Part shown: piece after piece, positions 47,439-58,137 of the stretch | Position numbering within the stretch: position 1 is the first letter of the stretch | Layout: each line of letters begins with the position of its first letter | Assembly (NCBI RefSeq): GCF_000482805.1 | Contig: NZ_AXWT01000017.1 | Span: 51,001-115,000, forward strand | Origin: Deinococcus murrayi DSM 11303 | GTDB taxonomy: Bacteria > Deinococcota > Deinococci > Deinococcales > Deinococcaceae | Direction of reading: 5' to 3' | Length of the DNA stretch: 64,000 nucleotides | Made by a program: the position numbers and the translations under genes | The notes under the pieces: generated by a model | What the model saw: the letters and a program-made list of their open reading frames with translations, nothing else | Databases searched by the model: none | What the model was told of the DNA's origin: nothing

Positions 47439-48116
47439 ATGGAGACACTTTCGCTGCCCCCCCAGGCGACCCCGGTCGGGCTGGCGGTAGACGTGGCGGC
47501 CTTTGCCATGCACGGGGGCGAGTTGCAGGTGCTGCTCGTGCAGCGCGGCGAGCTGCCCCATGCCCGCGCCTGGGCGCTGCCCGGCGGGTTCGTGCAGCCC
47601 GGCGAAGACCTGCACGAGGCAGCCCTGCGCGAGCTGCGGACCGAGACGGCGGTCACGCTGGAGCCGCGGCACCTCGAGCAGTTCTATACCTTTGGGGCAC
47701 CGGGCCGGGACCCCCGCGGGCGCGTCGTGTCGGTCGCGCACCTCGCGGTGCTCGCGCACGGCACGGTGCAGGTCACGGGGGGCGGGCACACTTTGGGAGC
47801 GGGGTGGTTTCCGGCGCACCGCCCGCCCCCCCTCGCCTTTGACCACGCCACCATCCTGACGCGGGCGCTGGGGCGGCTGCGGGTGCGGCTGGAGTACGCC
47901 CACCTCGCGCTGGAGTTCTTGCCCGACACCTTTACCCTCCCCGAACTCCAGCGGGTCCACGAGGCCATCCTCGACCGCCCCCTCGACAAGCGCAACTTTC
48001 GCAAGCGCCTGCTCGCGCAGGGGGTGCTTGTGCCCAGCGGCGAGCGGCGCAGCGGGCCGGGCCGCCCCGCGCAGCTCTACCGCCGGGCGAAGGGGACGCG
48101 GACGGCGGCGCTGTAG
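47439..48116 (+). CDS. Nudix-domain protein with C-terminal winged helix (NrtR-like regulator)
   Basis: 225 residues. N-terminal Nudix fold with GGFVQPGEDLHEAALRELRTE near 48-68: the GX5E...RE part is kept but REUxEE reads RELRTE, so hydrolase activity may be weakened. The C-terminal 80 residues (FTLPELQRVHEAILDRPLDKR, NFRKRLLAQGVLVPSG, GRPAQLYR) match the DNA-binding half of NrtR-type regulators, which sense ADP-ribose and repress NAD genes. No NAD gene is adjacent. ATG at 47439 with an excellent leaderless promoter; an open frame upstream to 47088 runs in the preceding gene. Confidence 0.82.
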   Translation: METLSLPPQATPVGLAVDVAAFAMHGGELQVLLVQRGELPHARAWALPGGFVQPGEDLHEAALRELRTETAVTLEPRHLEQFYTFGAPGRDPRGRVVSVAHLAVLAHGTVQVTGGGHTLGAGWFPAHRPPPLAFDHATILTRALGRLRVRLEYAHLALEFLPDTFTLPELQRVHEAILDRPLDKRNFRKRLLAQGVLVPSGERRSGPGRPAQLYRRAKGTRTAAL

Positions 48117-48192
48117 CGCTGCTCCCTTCAGGCGCGCTGCGTTCTGCCCCCCACCTTCGGCCCCCCGGCCCCCCCGTAGAATGGCCGCAGCT

Positions 48193-48483
<291 letters not shown>

Positions 48484-48508
48484 TGGGGGGCCGTCAGCGG
48501 GGGCAGGC

Positions 48509-49162
48509 ATGAAATACCCGCCCAGCTTGGTCGCCCTCATCCGCGAGCTGTCGCGCCTGCCGGGCATCGGCCCGAAGAGTGCCCAGCGCCTCGCCTTTCA
48601 CCTCTTCGAGCAACCGCGCGAGGACATCGAGCGGCTGGCCGGGGCGCTGCTCGCGGCCAAGAGCGAGCTGCACACCTGCCCGGTCTGCTTCAACATCACC
48701 GACGCCGAGCGCTGCGACGTGTGCAGCGACCCCTCGCGGGACCAGGGGGTTATCTGCGTGGTCGAGGAACCGGGCGATGTCATCGCCATCGAGCGCAGCG
48801 GCGAGTACCGGGGCCTCTATCACGTCCTGCACGGGGTTCTCAGTCCGATGAACGGGGTCGGCCCAGAGCGGCTGCACATCCGCCCGCTGCTGCCGCGGGT
48901 CCGGGAGGGCATGGAGGTCATCCTGGCGACCGGGACCACCGTGGAGGGCGACGCCACCGCGCTTTACCTGCAGCGGCTGCTGGAGCCGCTCGGCGCGGTC
49001 GTAAGCCGCATCGCCTATGGCCTCCCGGTGGGCGGGGCGCTGGAGTACGCCGACGAAGTGACCCTGGGCCGGGCGCTCAGTGGCCGCCGCCGGGTCAGCG
49101 AGACCCCCGCCCCCCGCCCGCAGGAGAACGAGGGCAGCGGCCCCACCCCCAGTCCCCAGTAA
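48509..49162 (+). CDS. recR: Recombination protein RecR
   Basis: 217 residues. Helix-hairpin-helix IRELSRLPGIGPKSAQRLAFHL, C4 zinc finger (CPVC and CDVC), Toprim domain with VVEEPGDVIAIERSGEYRGLYHVLHG, and the Walker-like C-terminal GLPVGGALEYADEVTLGRAL. Works with RecF and RecO in loading RecA onto gapped DNA, a main repair route in Deinococcus. It follows ybaB by 25 bp and probably shares its mRNA. A tail of about 20 residues rich in Pro and polar residues is extra. Confidence 0.95.
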   Translation: MKYPPSLVALIRELSRLPGIGPKSAQRLAFHLFEQPREDIERLAGALLAAKSELHTCPVCFNITDAERCDVCSDPSRDQGVICVVEEPGDVIAIERSGEYRGLYHVLHGVLSPMNGVGPERLHIRPLLPRVREGMEVILATGTTVEGDATALYLQRLLEPLGAVVSRIAYGLPVGGALEYADEVTLGRALSGRRRVSETPAPRPQENEGSGPTPSPQ

Positions 49163-49207
49163 GACGGTCCCCCCGCTGACGGGCCGGGAGCCGAGTACAC
49201 TGCTCGC

Positions 49208-49678
<471 letters not shown>

Positions 49679-49718
49679 CGGGCACAGACGCCCCACCGGA
49701 CCCGCTCCCCTGCCCCCT

Positions 49719-50312
49719 ATGGCCCGCCGCGTCAACCCCATTCAGGATCGTGCCCGCCGCGCTGCCCTGGAGCGGGCCGCTTATTTTGCCCTTTACGAAC
49801 GCGGGTACGCAGGGGTCACCCTGGCCGACATCGCCCGGCACGCGGGGGTCAGCAAGGGCACGCTGGCCTACCACTTCGGGAGCCGGGCGGGGCTGCTCGC
49901 CGCCGTGATGCGCCGCTTTACCCGCACGGTCACGGTCGCCACCCGCCGGGCGCTGCGGCTGGCCGCCTCCCCCGAAGCCAAGCTGCGGGCGTACGTGGAC
50001 AACCAGTTCTACGGGGTGGAAAACACCCGGCGCTTTTACACGGTGTCGCTCGACTTTCTGGCCGCCGCCACCCGCGACCCAGAGCTGATGGCGGTGCAGC
50101 GGGATTTCCTGCGCGAGACGCTCGCCCTCGACCTCGAACTTGCGCGGCTGGGCGGCGAGGAGGGGGCAGAGGAACGGGCGCGGCTGCTGCGGGCGCTCGT
50201 CGAGGGCCTCAGCGTGCGCTTTCTGGCCGACCCGGAGCCGGACCTGGAGGCGTACCGGGCGGAGTGTCTGCGGGGGCTGCGGGCGCTGCTGGGGTGGCCT
50301 CCGGTTCCCTAA
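49719..50312 (+). CDS. TetR family transcriptional regulator
   Basis: 197 residues. The N-terminal helix-turn-helix at about 15-60 (ERAAYFALYERGYAGVTLADI, ARHAGVSKGTLAYHFGSRAGLL) is canonical TetR/BetI type; the rest is the helical ligand domain. Targets are unknown. It is the only TetR gene in the window and so a formal candidate for the palindromic operator at 17910, though distant. Its last 104 nt overlap the convergent BtuF-like gene. Confidence 0.88.
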   Translation: MARRVNPIQDRARRAALERAAYFALYERGYAGVTLADIARHAGVSKGTLAYHFGSRAGLLAAVMRRFTRTVTVATRRALRLAASPEAKLRAYVDNQFYGVENTRRFYTVSLDFLAAATRDPELMAVQRDFLRETLALDLELARLGGEEGAEERARLLRALVEGLSVRFLADPEPDLEAYRAECLRGLRALLGWPPVP

Positions 50313-51036
50313 GGGCCGCGAGCGCTGCCGCCAAGAGCCTTGCGCCTTCCACCAGCCGGGGACCGGGACGGCCCAGGCCGCTTTCGGGCACTGCGGCGAC
50401 GGGCACCCCCAGTCCCCGCGCCTCGATGACCTCCGGACGCAGCTTTTTCGCCCCGCACCACGAGCAGACGATGAGGTCGGGCCGCGCTGCCCGCACTTCC
50501 TCCAGGGTGAGGGGCGAGCTGCGGCCTGCCCGGTCGCCCAGGGCGTTCACCGCCCCCAGCCCGGCGAGAAGGTCCGTGACCCACGACTCGCGGGTCGCCG
50601 CGATGATGGGCCGCGGCCACCACTCCACGAGCACGCGGGGAGGCCGGGCGAAGGGGGAGGCCAGCGCCTCCAGGTCGGCCTTTAGCGTGTCCGCGACCGC
50701 CGCGCCCCGCCCTGGGCAGCCGATGGCCGCCGCGATGGTCCGGATGTCGGCCAGAGTATCCTCCACGCTCACGGGGTCGAGAACCAGGGTGGGCAGCCCG
50801 GCCCGCTCCAGGCCCTCTACCACCCGTTCCATCCCCGGCACGCTGAGGCTGGCGAGCACGAGGTCGGGCCGCGCCGCCGCGACTGCCGCGATGTCGATGC
50901 CGAGGTCGGGGCCGACCCGCACGGCCCCTTCCAGGCCGGGCGCGTCGCTGTGGTTGTCTGCGGCGACGACCTGCCCCGCCGCGCCCAGGGCCGCGAGGAT
51001 GTCCGAGTTGGAGGCCGTCAGCGAAGCGAGACGCAT
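50209..51036 (-). CDS. BtuF-like cobalamin/metal-chelate-binding protein
   Basis: 275 residues. MRLASLTASNSDILAALG, then ARPDLVLAS, PTLVLDPVSVEDTLADIRTI, RVLVEWWPRPIIAATRESWV and VRAARPDLIVCSWCG follow the two-lobed class III substrate-binding fold of BtuF. There is no signal peptide, unusual for a transporter receptor, so it may be cytoplasmic. The last 35 residues are a Pro/Ala tail encoded opposite the end of the TetR gene. TACCCT (51043-51048, minus) lies 6 nt before the ATG; leaderless. The in-frame extension to 51066 would include the promoter. Confidence 0.78.
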   Translation of the reverse strand: MRLASLTASNSDILAALGAAGQVVAADNHSDAPGLEGAVRVGPDLGIDIAAVAAARPDLVLASLSVPGMERVVEGLERAGLPTLVLDPVSVEDTLADIRTIAAAIGCPGRGAAVADTLKADLEALASPFARPPRVLVEWWPRPIIAATRESWVTDLLAGLGAVNALGDRAGRSSPLTLEEVRAARPDLIVCSWCGAKKLRPEVIEARGLGVPVAAVPESGLGRPGPRLVEGARLLAAALAALREPEATPAAPAAPADTPPGTPPGPAPGRPESAR

Positions 51037-51107
51037 GCCCTCAGGGTAGCCCGCGCCCCCGCCCACAGGTCAAAGGCCCCCTGACCGCGTGGTAGGCTGC
51101 GAGCAGT

Positions 51108-51743
51108 ATGAAGAACACCTTTGCCGTCACCATGACGCTGCTGCTGGCGTTCACGCTGGGCGGCTCGTATGCCGGGTACCGCCTCGCGACGGCCTCCCAC
51201 CACGCTGCAGCACACAAGGACGAGGCCAAGGGCGGCGCAGCATCGATTGGCGACCCCACCACCCAGGGCGTCAAGAGCGAGGAAGCCCCGTCCCCCACGA
51301 GCGCGGCGACCCAGGGGTCTGACCAGCTCACCCAGCCGCAGGGTGACGCCCGCCCGGAGACGCTCGGCGGCGAGCAGTCCGGCGAAAACGGCGCGGTCGC
51401 CGCTCCCGCCGGGCAAGAGGGCGGCGGCACCGAGGAAAGCCCGGCGAGCGGCGACGGGGTGGGCGGCCAGGAGGAGACGAGCGGCGTGTCCTCGCCCACC
51501 GCGACGGAAGGCGGCGATGAGGGGACCGAGGTGGGCCAGACCGGGGCCTCCAACGTCGAGAAGGCGGGCGCGGCCAACCCCAACATCGAGGACAGCAAAG
51601 CCGCCGAAATCTCCGACGCCCTGGGCGGCGAAAACCGCAACGACAACCAGGCTCCGCCCCGCCAGCAGGAGAACGGCCAGCAGGGGCCGGGCGACGGCAC
51701 GGACAACGCCGCCCCCACCCCGCCCACCCAGACCAACAACTGA
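51108..51743 (+). CDS. Exported low-complexity hypothetical protein
   Basis: 211 residues. The N-terminal hydrophobic segment FAVTMTLLLAFTLGGSYAGY is a signal anchor. The remaining 185 residues are hydrophilic, rich in Gly, Glu, Gln, Ser, Thr and Pro, almost free of aromatic residues, and predicted disordered. It could be a cell-surface spacer or stress hydrophilin; no family recognised. TAGGCT (51093-51098) lies 9 nt before the ATG. A terminator follows. Confidence 0.7.
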   Translation: MKNTFAVTMTLLLAFTLGGSYAGYRLATASHHAAAHKDEAKGGAASIGDPTTQGVKSEEAPSPTSAATQGSDQLTQPQGDARPETLGGEQSGENGAVAAPAGQEGGGTEESPASGDGVGGQEETSGVSSPTATEGGDEGTEVGQTGASNVEKAGAANPNIEDSKAAEISDALGGENRNDNQAPPRQQENGQQGPGDGTDNAAPTPPTQTNN

Positions 51744-51769
51744 ACACCTCCCCCCTGAGTGCCCCCCCG

Positions 51770-51789
51770 CCCCCGTGCGCGGGGGTTTT
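51770..51789 (+). terminator. Intrinsic terminator
   Basis: CCCCCG-TGCG-CGGGGG followed by TTTTC, 27 bp after the stop of the low-complexity protein gene. Confidence 0.85.
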
Positions 51790-51832
51790 CTCCTGCCTGT
51801 TTCGCCCTGGGCAGTCGCCCTATCCTGGCCCC

Positions 51833-52642
51833 ATGCCGGGTCCCTTGCTCTCTCCCCTCCCGCTGCCAGACTGGCCCGCGCAGGAGGCCACCCCGCAGGC
51901 GCTGCCGGGGGCAGCGGGCCTGCTGCTCCCCCATGACGGCGGGCCGGTCGCGGACGTGCGGGAGCGCCCCGACCGCTGGGCGCTGCTGAAGCTGGCGGCG
52001 GCAGCGTTGCGGGGGGACGTGCCCACCCTCGCCTGGGGGACGGGCGCGGCGCTCGCGGGGCGGGCGCTGGGGGCACGGGTGCATCCCGGTGGCCCCGCCG
52101 GGGAGTGGGCCGAAGCGCCGCGTGGGGCGATCGTCCACACCTGGGAGGGAGAACGGCCCCTCCACTGGACCCACGGTTCCCTGACCGCCTGGGCTGGGCC
52201 GACCCTCCCGCCGGAGCTGCGGGCCAGCTTCCTGGCCGGGCTGGAGGCGGCCCCGCCCCGCCTTCCCGCCACCCCCCTGGAAGCCGTCGGCGGCGAGGCG
52301 GCGCTGCGGCCCCTGCTCGCCGACTTCTACGCGCGGGCGCGGGCCGACGCGCTGCTGGGACCCGTCTTCGCGGCGCACGTGCAGGACTGGGAGGCCCACC
52401 TGGAGCGCGTCACCGCCTTCTGGGTGACGATGCTGGGGGGCAGTCCGGCGTGGCGCGGGAACCTCAACCCCATTCACGCGGGGCTGGGCCTCCGTGGGGA
52501 ACATCTGGAGCGTTGGCTGGCCCTGTTCGGGGAGGCGGCGCGGGCACACCTGCCGCCGGGGGCCGCTGACCTGCTGCTCGCCCGCGCCGGGGCGATGGGG
52601 GCGCGGCTGGGGAACCGTGCCCGGCCAGGGCGCGTAGGCTAG
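51833..52642 (+). CDS. GATase-like domain fused to a truncated haemoglobin
   Basis: 269 residues. About 150-265 is a group-III-type truncated globin: LLADFYARARADALLGPVF, HVQDWEAHLERVTAFWVTML and NPIHAGLGL, whose His near 214 is the likely haem ligand. The first 140 residues look like a class I glutamine-amidotransferase fold (LLLPHDGG, VPTLAWGTGAALAGRALGA, THGSL), but the catalytic Cys is replaced (LAWGTG where LGICxG is expected). So an inactive amidotransferase-like module may be joined to an oxygen- or NO-binding globin. TATCCT (51821-51826) lies 6 nt before the ATG. Confidence 0.72.
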   Translation: MPGPLLSPLPLPDWPAQEATPQALPGAAGLLLPHDGGPVADVRERPDRWALLKLAAAALRGDVPTLAWGTGAALAGRALGARVHPGGPAGEWAEAPRGAIVHTWEGERPLHWTHGSLTAWAGPTLPPELRASFLAGLEAAPPRLPATPLEAVGGEAALRPLLADFYARARADALLGPVFAAHVQDWEAHLERVTAFWVTMLGGSPAWRGNLNPIHAGLGLRGEHLERWLALFGEAARAHLPPGAADLLLARAGAMGARLGNRARPGRVG

Positions 52643-52647
52643 GGGGT

Positions 52648-54255
<1,608 letters not shown>

Positions 54256-54314
54256 AATCCTCGTAGAGTAAACACAACCTAAAGGTGTGGCTCATGTATC
54301 CCCCCCCCCGCGCT

Positions 54315-54320
54315 TAGACT
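54315..54320 (+). promoter_or_regulatory. -10 element for the small-peptide unit
   Basis: TAGACT, about 33 nt before the CTG start of the small peptide. A preceding run of ten C residues (54300-54309) occupies the spacer. Confidence 0.5.
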
Positions 54321-54353
54321 TCCCTCATCACCACAGGTTGAAAGGGAGGTTCT

Positions 54354-54503
54354 CTGAAGGAGCTCAACGCAGTATTGGCCGCTCTCATTTTGTCGTCCGC
54401 TTTGGGTGTGGCACAGGCTCGTGATGCTGGTTCTTCGCCGGAGTGGTGTGGGTACGGAAGTGAGTACGTCTCCGCCGATCTTTTCGAACTCTGCTTCCGC
54501 TGA
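54354..54503 (+). CDS. Small secreted two-cysteine peptide, apparent CTG start
   Basis: 49 codons in a frame that has no ATG, GTG or TTG between the upstream in-frame TGA and this point. CTG at 54354 is preceded by GGGAGGT (54344-54350). The product reads KELNAVLAALILSSALGVAQA as a textbook signal peptide with AQA cleavage site. About 26 residues follow (RDAGSSPEWCGYGSEYVSAD and LFELCFR) with two Cys. Codons are less GC-rich than in neighbours. It is followed after 18 bp by a 66-codon gene with its own GGAGGT, so the two probably form an operon. Function unknown. Confidence 0.5.
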   Translation: MKELNAVLAALILSSALGVAQARDAGSSPEWCGYGSEYVSADLFELCFR

Positions 54504-54521
54504 AGTGACAGGAGGTTAGGT

Positions 54522-54722
54522 ATGCAGATGGACTATCGCCTTCGCGACATGGCCTTTCGCCAGCAGTACCACGACGAGCATGGCCTGTTCAGCATGTGCC
54601 TCTACGACCCGCTCATCTCGCGTGACCGTCCCTTGAAGCTGCCCAACCTGCGGGCACTCCTCGCGCGGGTGGGGGCGGGGTGGCGCGTGCCCCGTACCCC
54701 GGTCCAGCTCGCACGGGCCTGA
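54522..54722 (+). CDS. Small hypothetical protein
   Basis: 66 residues, soluble, Arg-rich (YRLRDMAFRQQYHDEHGLF, RPLKLPNLRALLARVG). A strong ribosome-binding site (GGAGGT, 6 nt before the ATG) supports translation. No family recognised. It is downstream of the small secreted peptide and upstream of a terminator; a functional link between the two, such as peptide and cytoplasmic partner, is only a guess. Confidence 0.6.
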   Translation: MQMDYRLRDMAFRQQYHDEHGLFSMCLYDPLISRDRPLKLPNLRALLARVGAGWRVPRTPVQLARA

Positions 54723-54756
54723 CGGCTGGCCCGAAAGCCGCACCCCATAAAACAAC

Positions 54757-54792
54757 GAGGCCCCGGAAGCGCCGACACTTCCGGGGCCTCGC
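54757..54792 (-). terminator. Terminator of pepF
   Basis: A perfect 14-bp stem (CGAGGCCCCGGAAG at 54757-54770, CTTCCGGGGCCTCG at 54779-54792) with an 8-nt loop. The T-run TTGTTTTAT follows only on the minus strand, so it mainly serves pepF. Confidence 0.9.
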
Positions 54793-54806
54793 CTTACGTC
54801 ACGGCT

Positions 54807-56591
54807 TCAGCCCAACGCCGCCTCGTATGCCGCAATCTGTCCCCGAATCACGTCCAGGCTCCCTTCCCAGAAGTCGGGCGCGTGCAGGTCGATGCCGAAT
54901 CCAGCGGCCAGGGTGCGGGCGTCGGCCAATCCGGTGCCCGACAGCAGCTCGTCGTAGCGGCGCTGGAAGTCGGCAGCCTCACCCCGCTCCTTGGCCGCCC
55001 GGTACTGAGCGTACAGCCCCAGGCCAAAGAGCAGCCCGAAGGTGTACGGGTAGTTGTAAAAGCTCAGGCTGTAGTAGTGCGGCTTGACCGCCCACATATA
55101 GGGGTGGGTGCTCGCCAGCGCGTCCCCGTACGTCTCGCGCTGCGCCCAGGTCATCAGGTCATTGATTTCCGGCGGGGTGAGGTCGCGTTCGGCGCGTTTC
55201 TCGAAGACGGCCCGCTCGAAGAGGAAGCGGGAGTGGATGTCCACGACAACCTGCGCGTGCCCCAGCAGTTGCGTCTCCAGGACGTAGAGGCGTTCCTCGC
55301 CCTCCGAGCGCTCCAGGGCCGCGTTCTGAATGATGGTCTCGCAGAAGATGGAGGCGGTCTCGGCCAGGGTCATCGGCGTCTCGCGTTGCAGCGGCGTGCG
55401 TGGGGCCTTGAGGAGGTTGTGATAGCCGTGCCCCAGCTCGTGCGCGAGGGTGGACACGCTGTCGAGGCTGGGGTCGTGGTTCATCAGGATGCGGCTCTCG
55501 TCGCCCTGCCAGCCCATGCAAAAGGCCCCGCCCCGCTTGCCATCGCGCGGCCCGGCGTCAATCCAGTCCCCCGCGAAAGCGCGGGCAGCGTAGTCCCCCA
55601 GCCGGTCCGAGTACGAGCGGAACTGTTCTTCCACGAAGCGGGTGCCCGCCTCGTAGGTCCACTCGGTCTGCGAGCGGCCCACGGGCGCGAAGAGGTCCCA
55701 CCAGTCGAGCTGCCCTTTACCCAGCGCCCGCGCCTTCGCCGCAAAGTAGCGCCGGAAGTCGGGAAAGGAGCGCACGACCGCCCCCTGCATGGCCTCCAGC
55801 GTCTCGCGGTCGATGCCGTGCGTGAGCAGGCTGGGGGCCACCGCGTCGGGGAAGCTCCGGCGGGCGGCGAGGGTGCCTTCCTCGCCCTTGACGCCGTTGA
55901 GGGCCGCGGCAAGGACGACCTCGGCCCCCTGCCACACCTTCAGTTCGGCCTCGTAAGCGTCGCGCCGCACGCTCTCATCGGGGTCGGTCGCCAGGGCACG
56001 CAGGGCGGTCACGGGCAAGGACTGCCCCCGGAACTCGCCGCGCAACTGGCTGGAGACGTTGCCGTGCAACTTGGCCCAGCCCCCCGCCCCGCTGGGCCGC
56101 AACCGGGCGGCGAGGTCTTCTTCCTGGGGGGTCATCTGGTACCGTGCCCGCTCGGCGCTCCGGCGGATGAAGTGTTCATGCTGCCGCGCCACCTCGGACC
56201 CCCGCAGCAGCGCTTCCACGTCCTGCCCCCCCAGCCAGGCGGTCAGGCGCGAGCGCAGCGGCCCCAGCGGTAGGGTCAGGGTGGTCAGCTCGCCCATCTT
56301 CTGCTGGGCGAGGGCGTCGCGGCTGTCGGTCGTCACGAAGGCCGAGATGAAGCCCCGCAGGGTCGTCAGGCGGGTCAGGAGCGCGTTCAGGCCGCCCAGC
56401 ACGGCTTCCAGGACCTCCGGGGTGGCGGGGTCGCCGTCCTTGCGAACGCCAAAGCGGTCAAAGGTCGCCTCCAGCGCGGCCACCTCCTCCCCCAGGGCGG
56501 CGAGGTCCGCGTTCAGGCGGGGGTCTTGCAGGCCCGCATAGAGGTCGTCGGTGCGCCAGCGGGGCAACTCGCGGGGTTGGGTTGTGGTCAT
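54807..56591 (-). CDS. pepF: Oligoendopeptidase F (M3 family)
   Basis: 594 residues of typical PepF length. The zinc site is HELGHGYHNL near 385 with the third ligand Glu in ETASIFCETI about 25 residues on. GKRGGAFCMG precedes it, and YSYSLSFYNYPYTFG-like aromatic residues (HYYSLSFYNYPYTFGLLFG) near the end are conserved. It cleaves peptides of about 7-17 residues in the cytoplasm. A TAGCCT -10 (56598-56603, minus) lies 6 nt before the ATG: leaderless. Confidence 0.93.
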   Translation of the reverse strand: MTTTQPRELPRWRTDDLYAGLQDPRLNADLAALGEEVAALEATFDRFGVRKDGDPATPEVLEAVLGGLNALLTRLTTLRGFISAFVTTDSRDALAQQKMGELTTLTLPLGPLRSRLTAWLGGQDVEALLRGSEVARQHEHFIRRSAERARYQMTPQEEDLAARLRPSGAGGWAKLHGNVSSQLRGEFRGQSLPVTALRALATDPDESVRRDAYEAELKVWQGAEVVLAAALNGVKGEEGTLAARRSFPDAVAPSLLTHGIDRETLEAMQGAVVRSFPDFRRYFAAKARALGKGQLDWWDLFAPVGRSQTEWTYEAGTRFVEEQFRSYSDRLGDYAARAFAGDWIDAGPRDGKRGGAFCMGWQGDESRILMNHDPSLDSVSTLAHELGHGYHNLLKAPRTPLQRETPMTLAETASIFCETIIQNAALERSEGEERLYVLETQLLGHAQVVVDIHSRFLFERAVFEKRAERDLTPPEINDLMTWAQRETYGDALASTHPYMWAVKPHYYSLSFYNYPYTFGLLFGLGLYAQYRAAKERGEAADFQRRYDELLSGTGLADARTLAAGFGIDLHAPDFWEGSLDVIRGQIAAYEAALG

Positions 56592-56642
56592 GGCGGGAGG
56601 CTAGCAGAGGGAGGGGGAGCGGCGGAGCCTTGGCCAGATGGC

Positions 56643-57341
56643 TTAGGCGGGAAGCGCCGCCCTCCCCGCCCCTTCAGACTTTTCCACCAGCGCCAGCACT
56701 CGCTCGGCCACGTTGACGAGGTGGTCACCCAGGCGCTCCAGGCTGCGGGCCATGCGGTGCGCGGCGAGGGCGACTTCTACGTCGTCGGGGCGCTCGTGCA
56801 GCCGGGTCAGGCTGGCCCGCAGCATCTGCTCGTAGAGGGCGTCCACTTCCTCCTCGTCGAGCCGGATGACCTCGCGGGCCGCCGCTGCGTCGCGCTCGGC
56901 AAAGGCGTAGGCGAGGCGCTCCAGCATGGTCGTCAGCAGGCCCACGAGCGGCAGCACGTCTTGCAGGGTGGCCGAGCGGGTGCGCGGGGCGAGGCGCTCC
57001 AGGTCGCGGGCCACTCCCAGGGCGTAGTCGCCCACCCGTTCGAGGTTGGTCAGGCTGCGAAAGACCAGCAGGTGAAAAGCGAGCTTCTCCGGCTCCAGCG
57101 GGCGCGCAAAGGCCGCGAGGCAGGCGTCTTCCAGCTCGCGCTCCAGCGCGTTTGTCTCGCGCTCCAGCTCGCCCGCACGGGCGGTGAGTCCGGCGTATTC
57201 GGCGCGGCGGGCGGCGTCGCGCACGGCCTCCAACTCTTCGAGGGCGAGGCTGAGCATCCGCAAAAAGCGGGCCGTCACCGTGGCTTCTCTCGCCGCACCC
57301 CACGTCATGGGTTCAGTATGGGCGCGGACCATGATGGGCAC
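56643..57341 (-). CDS. phoU: Phosphate uptake regulator PhoU
   Basis: 232 residues from a GTG at 57341, or 221 from ATG 57308. The second start has CATACT 6 nt upstream and could be a separate leaderless start. Two PhoU repeats of three helices carry the metal-binding E/DxxxD patterns (LTNLERVGDYALGVARD and ARSLERLGDHLVNVAERV). PhoU keeps the histidine kinase of the Pho system inactive when phosphate is plentiful and limits Pst. Last gene of pstSCAB-phoU, 7 bp after pstB. Confidence 0.92.
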   Translation of the reverse strand: MPIMVRAHTEPMTWGAAREATVTARFLRMLSLALEELEAVRDAARRAEYAGLTARAGELERETNALERELEDACLAAFARPLEPEKLAFHLLVFRSLTNLERVGDYALGVARDLERLAPRTRSATLQDVLPLVGLLTTMLERLAYAFAERDAAAAREVIRLDEEEVDALYEQMLRASLTRLHERPDDVEVALAAHRMARSLERLGDHLVNVAERVLALVEKSEGAGRAALPA

Positions 57342-57348
57342 GTCAGCC

Positions 57349-58110
57349 TTACCCGAAGCGGCCCGTCACGTAGGCTTCGGTCCGCTCGTCGCGGGGGCTG
57401 GTAAAGACCTGGTCGGTCGCGCCGTGCTCGACGAGGTCGCCGTTGAGGAAAAAGGAAGTCGTGTCCGACACGCGGGCCGCTTGGTGCATGTTGTGGGTCA
57501 CGATGAGGATGGTGGTGACCTGTTTGAGGCCCGTCATCAGGTCCTCGATGCGGGCGGTGCTCGCGGGGTCGAGGGCCGAGGTTGGCTCATCCATCAAGAG
57601 CAGCTCTGGCTCGACGGCCAGGGCGCGGGCGATGCACAGGCGCTGCTGCTGCCCCCCGGAGAGGCCCGTCGCCGGGGTCTTGAGGCGGTCTTTGACCTCA
57701 TCCCACAGGGCGGCACCGCGCAGCGAGCGCTCGGCGACATCCATCAACCGGGCGCGGTCGCGGACCCCGGCGAGCTTCAGGCCGCTTACCACGTTGTCAA
57801 AGACGCTCATGGTGGGAAAGGGGTTGGGCTTCTGGAAGACCATCCCGACCCGGCGGCGCATGGTCACCGGGTCCACGCCGGGGCCGTACACGTCCTCGCC
57901 GTCGAGCACGATGCGGCCCGTGACGCGGGCACCGGGCGTCAGGTCGTGCATGCGGTTGATGGCCCGCAGGAAGGTGGTCTTGCCGCACCCCGAAGGGCCG
58001 ATGAGGGCGTTGACGGTTCCGCGCTGCACCGTGAGGTTGACGTCACGCACGGCCTGCTTGTCGCCGTAGTAGATGCTGACATTTTGAGCAGAAAGGAGGG
58101 GGGTCGACAT
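57349..58110 (-). CDS. pstB: Phosphate ABC transporter ATP-binding protein
   Basis: 253 residues. Walker [19 protein letters not shown] near 37, Q-loop [10 protein letters not shown] (a PstB hallmark), signature [15 protein letters not shown], Walker [15 protein letters not shown]-loop VTHNMHQA. Energises PstA-PstC. AAGGAG lies 9 nt before the ATG; 27 bp separate it from pstA. Confidence 0.96.
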   Translation of the reverse strand: MSTPLLSAQNVSIYYGDKQAVRDVNLTVQRGTVNALIGPSGCGKTTFLRAINRMHDLTPGARVTGRIVLDGEDVYGPGVDPVTMRRRVGMVFQKPNPFPTMSVFDNVVSGLKLAGVRDRARLMDVAERSLRGAALWDEVKDRLKTPATGLSGGQQQRLCIARALAVEPELLLMDEPTSALDPASTARIEDLMTGLKQVTTILIVTHNMHQAARVSDTTSFFLNGDLVEHGATDQVFTSPRDERTEAYVTGRFG

Positions 58111-58137
58111 GTGAACAAACTCCTTGGAGGGAAAAAA

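Noticed and set aside
48181..48192. ATG at 48181 as ybaB start
   Set aside because: It overlaps the TAGAAT -10 hexamer and would add Ala residues not expected in YbaB; ATG 48193 fits family and promoter.
49719..50312. TetR gene as the dedicated regulator of the MFS exporter
   Set aside because: It is 32 kb away and there is no matching palindrome in its own upstream region that I can see, so no direct support.
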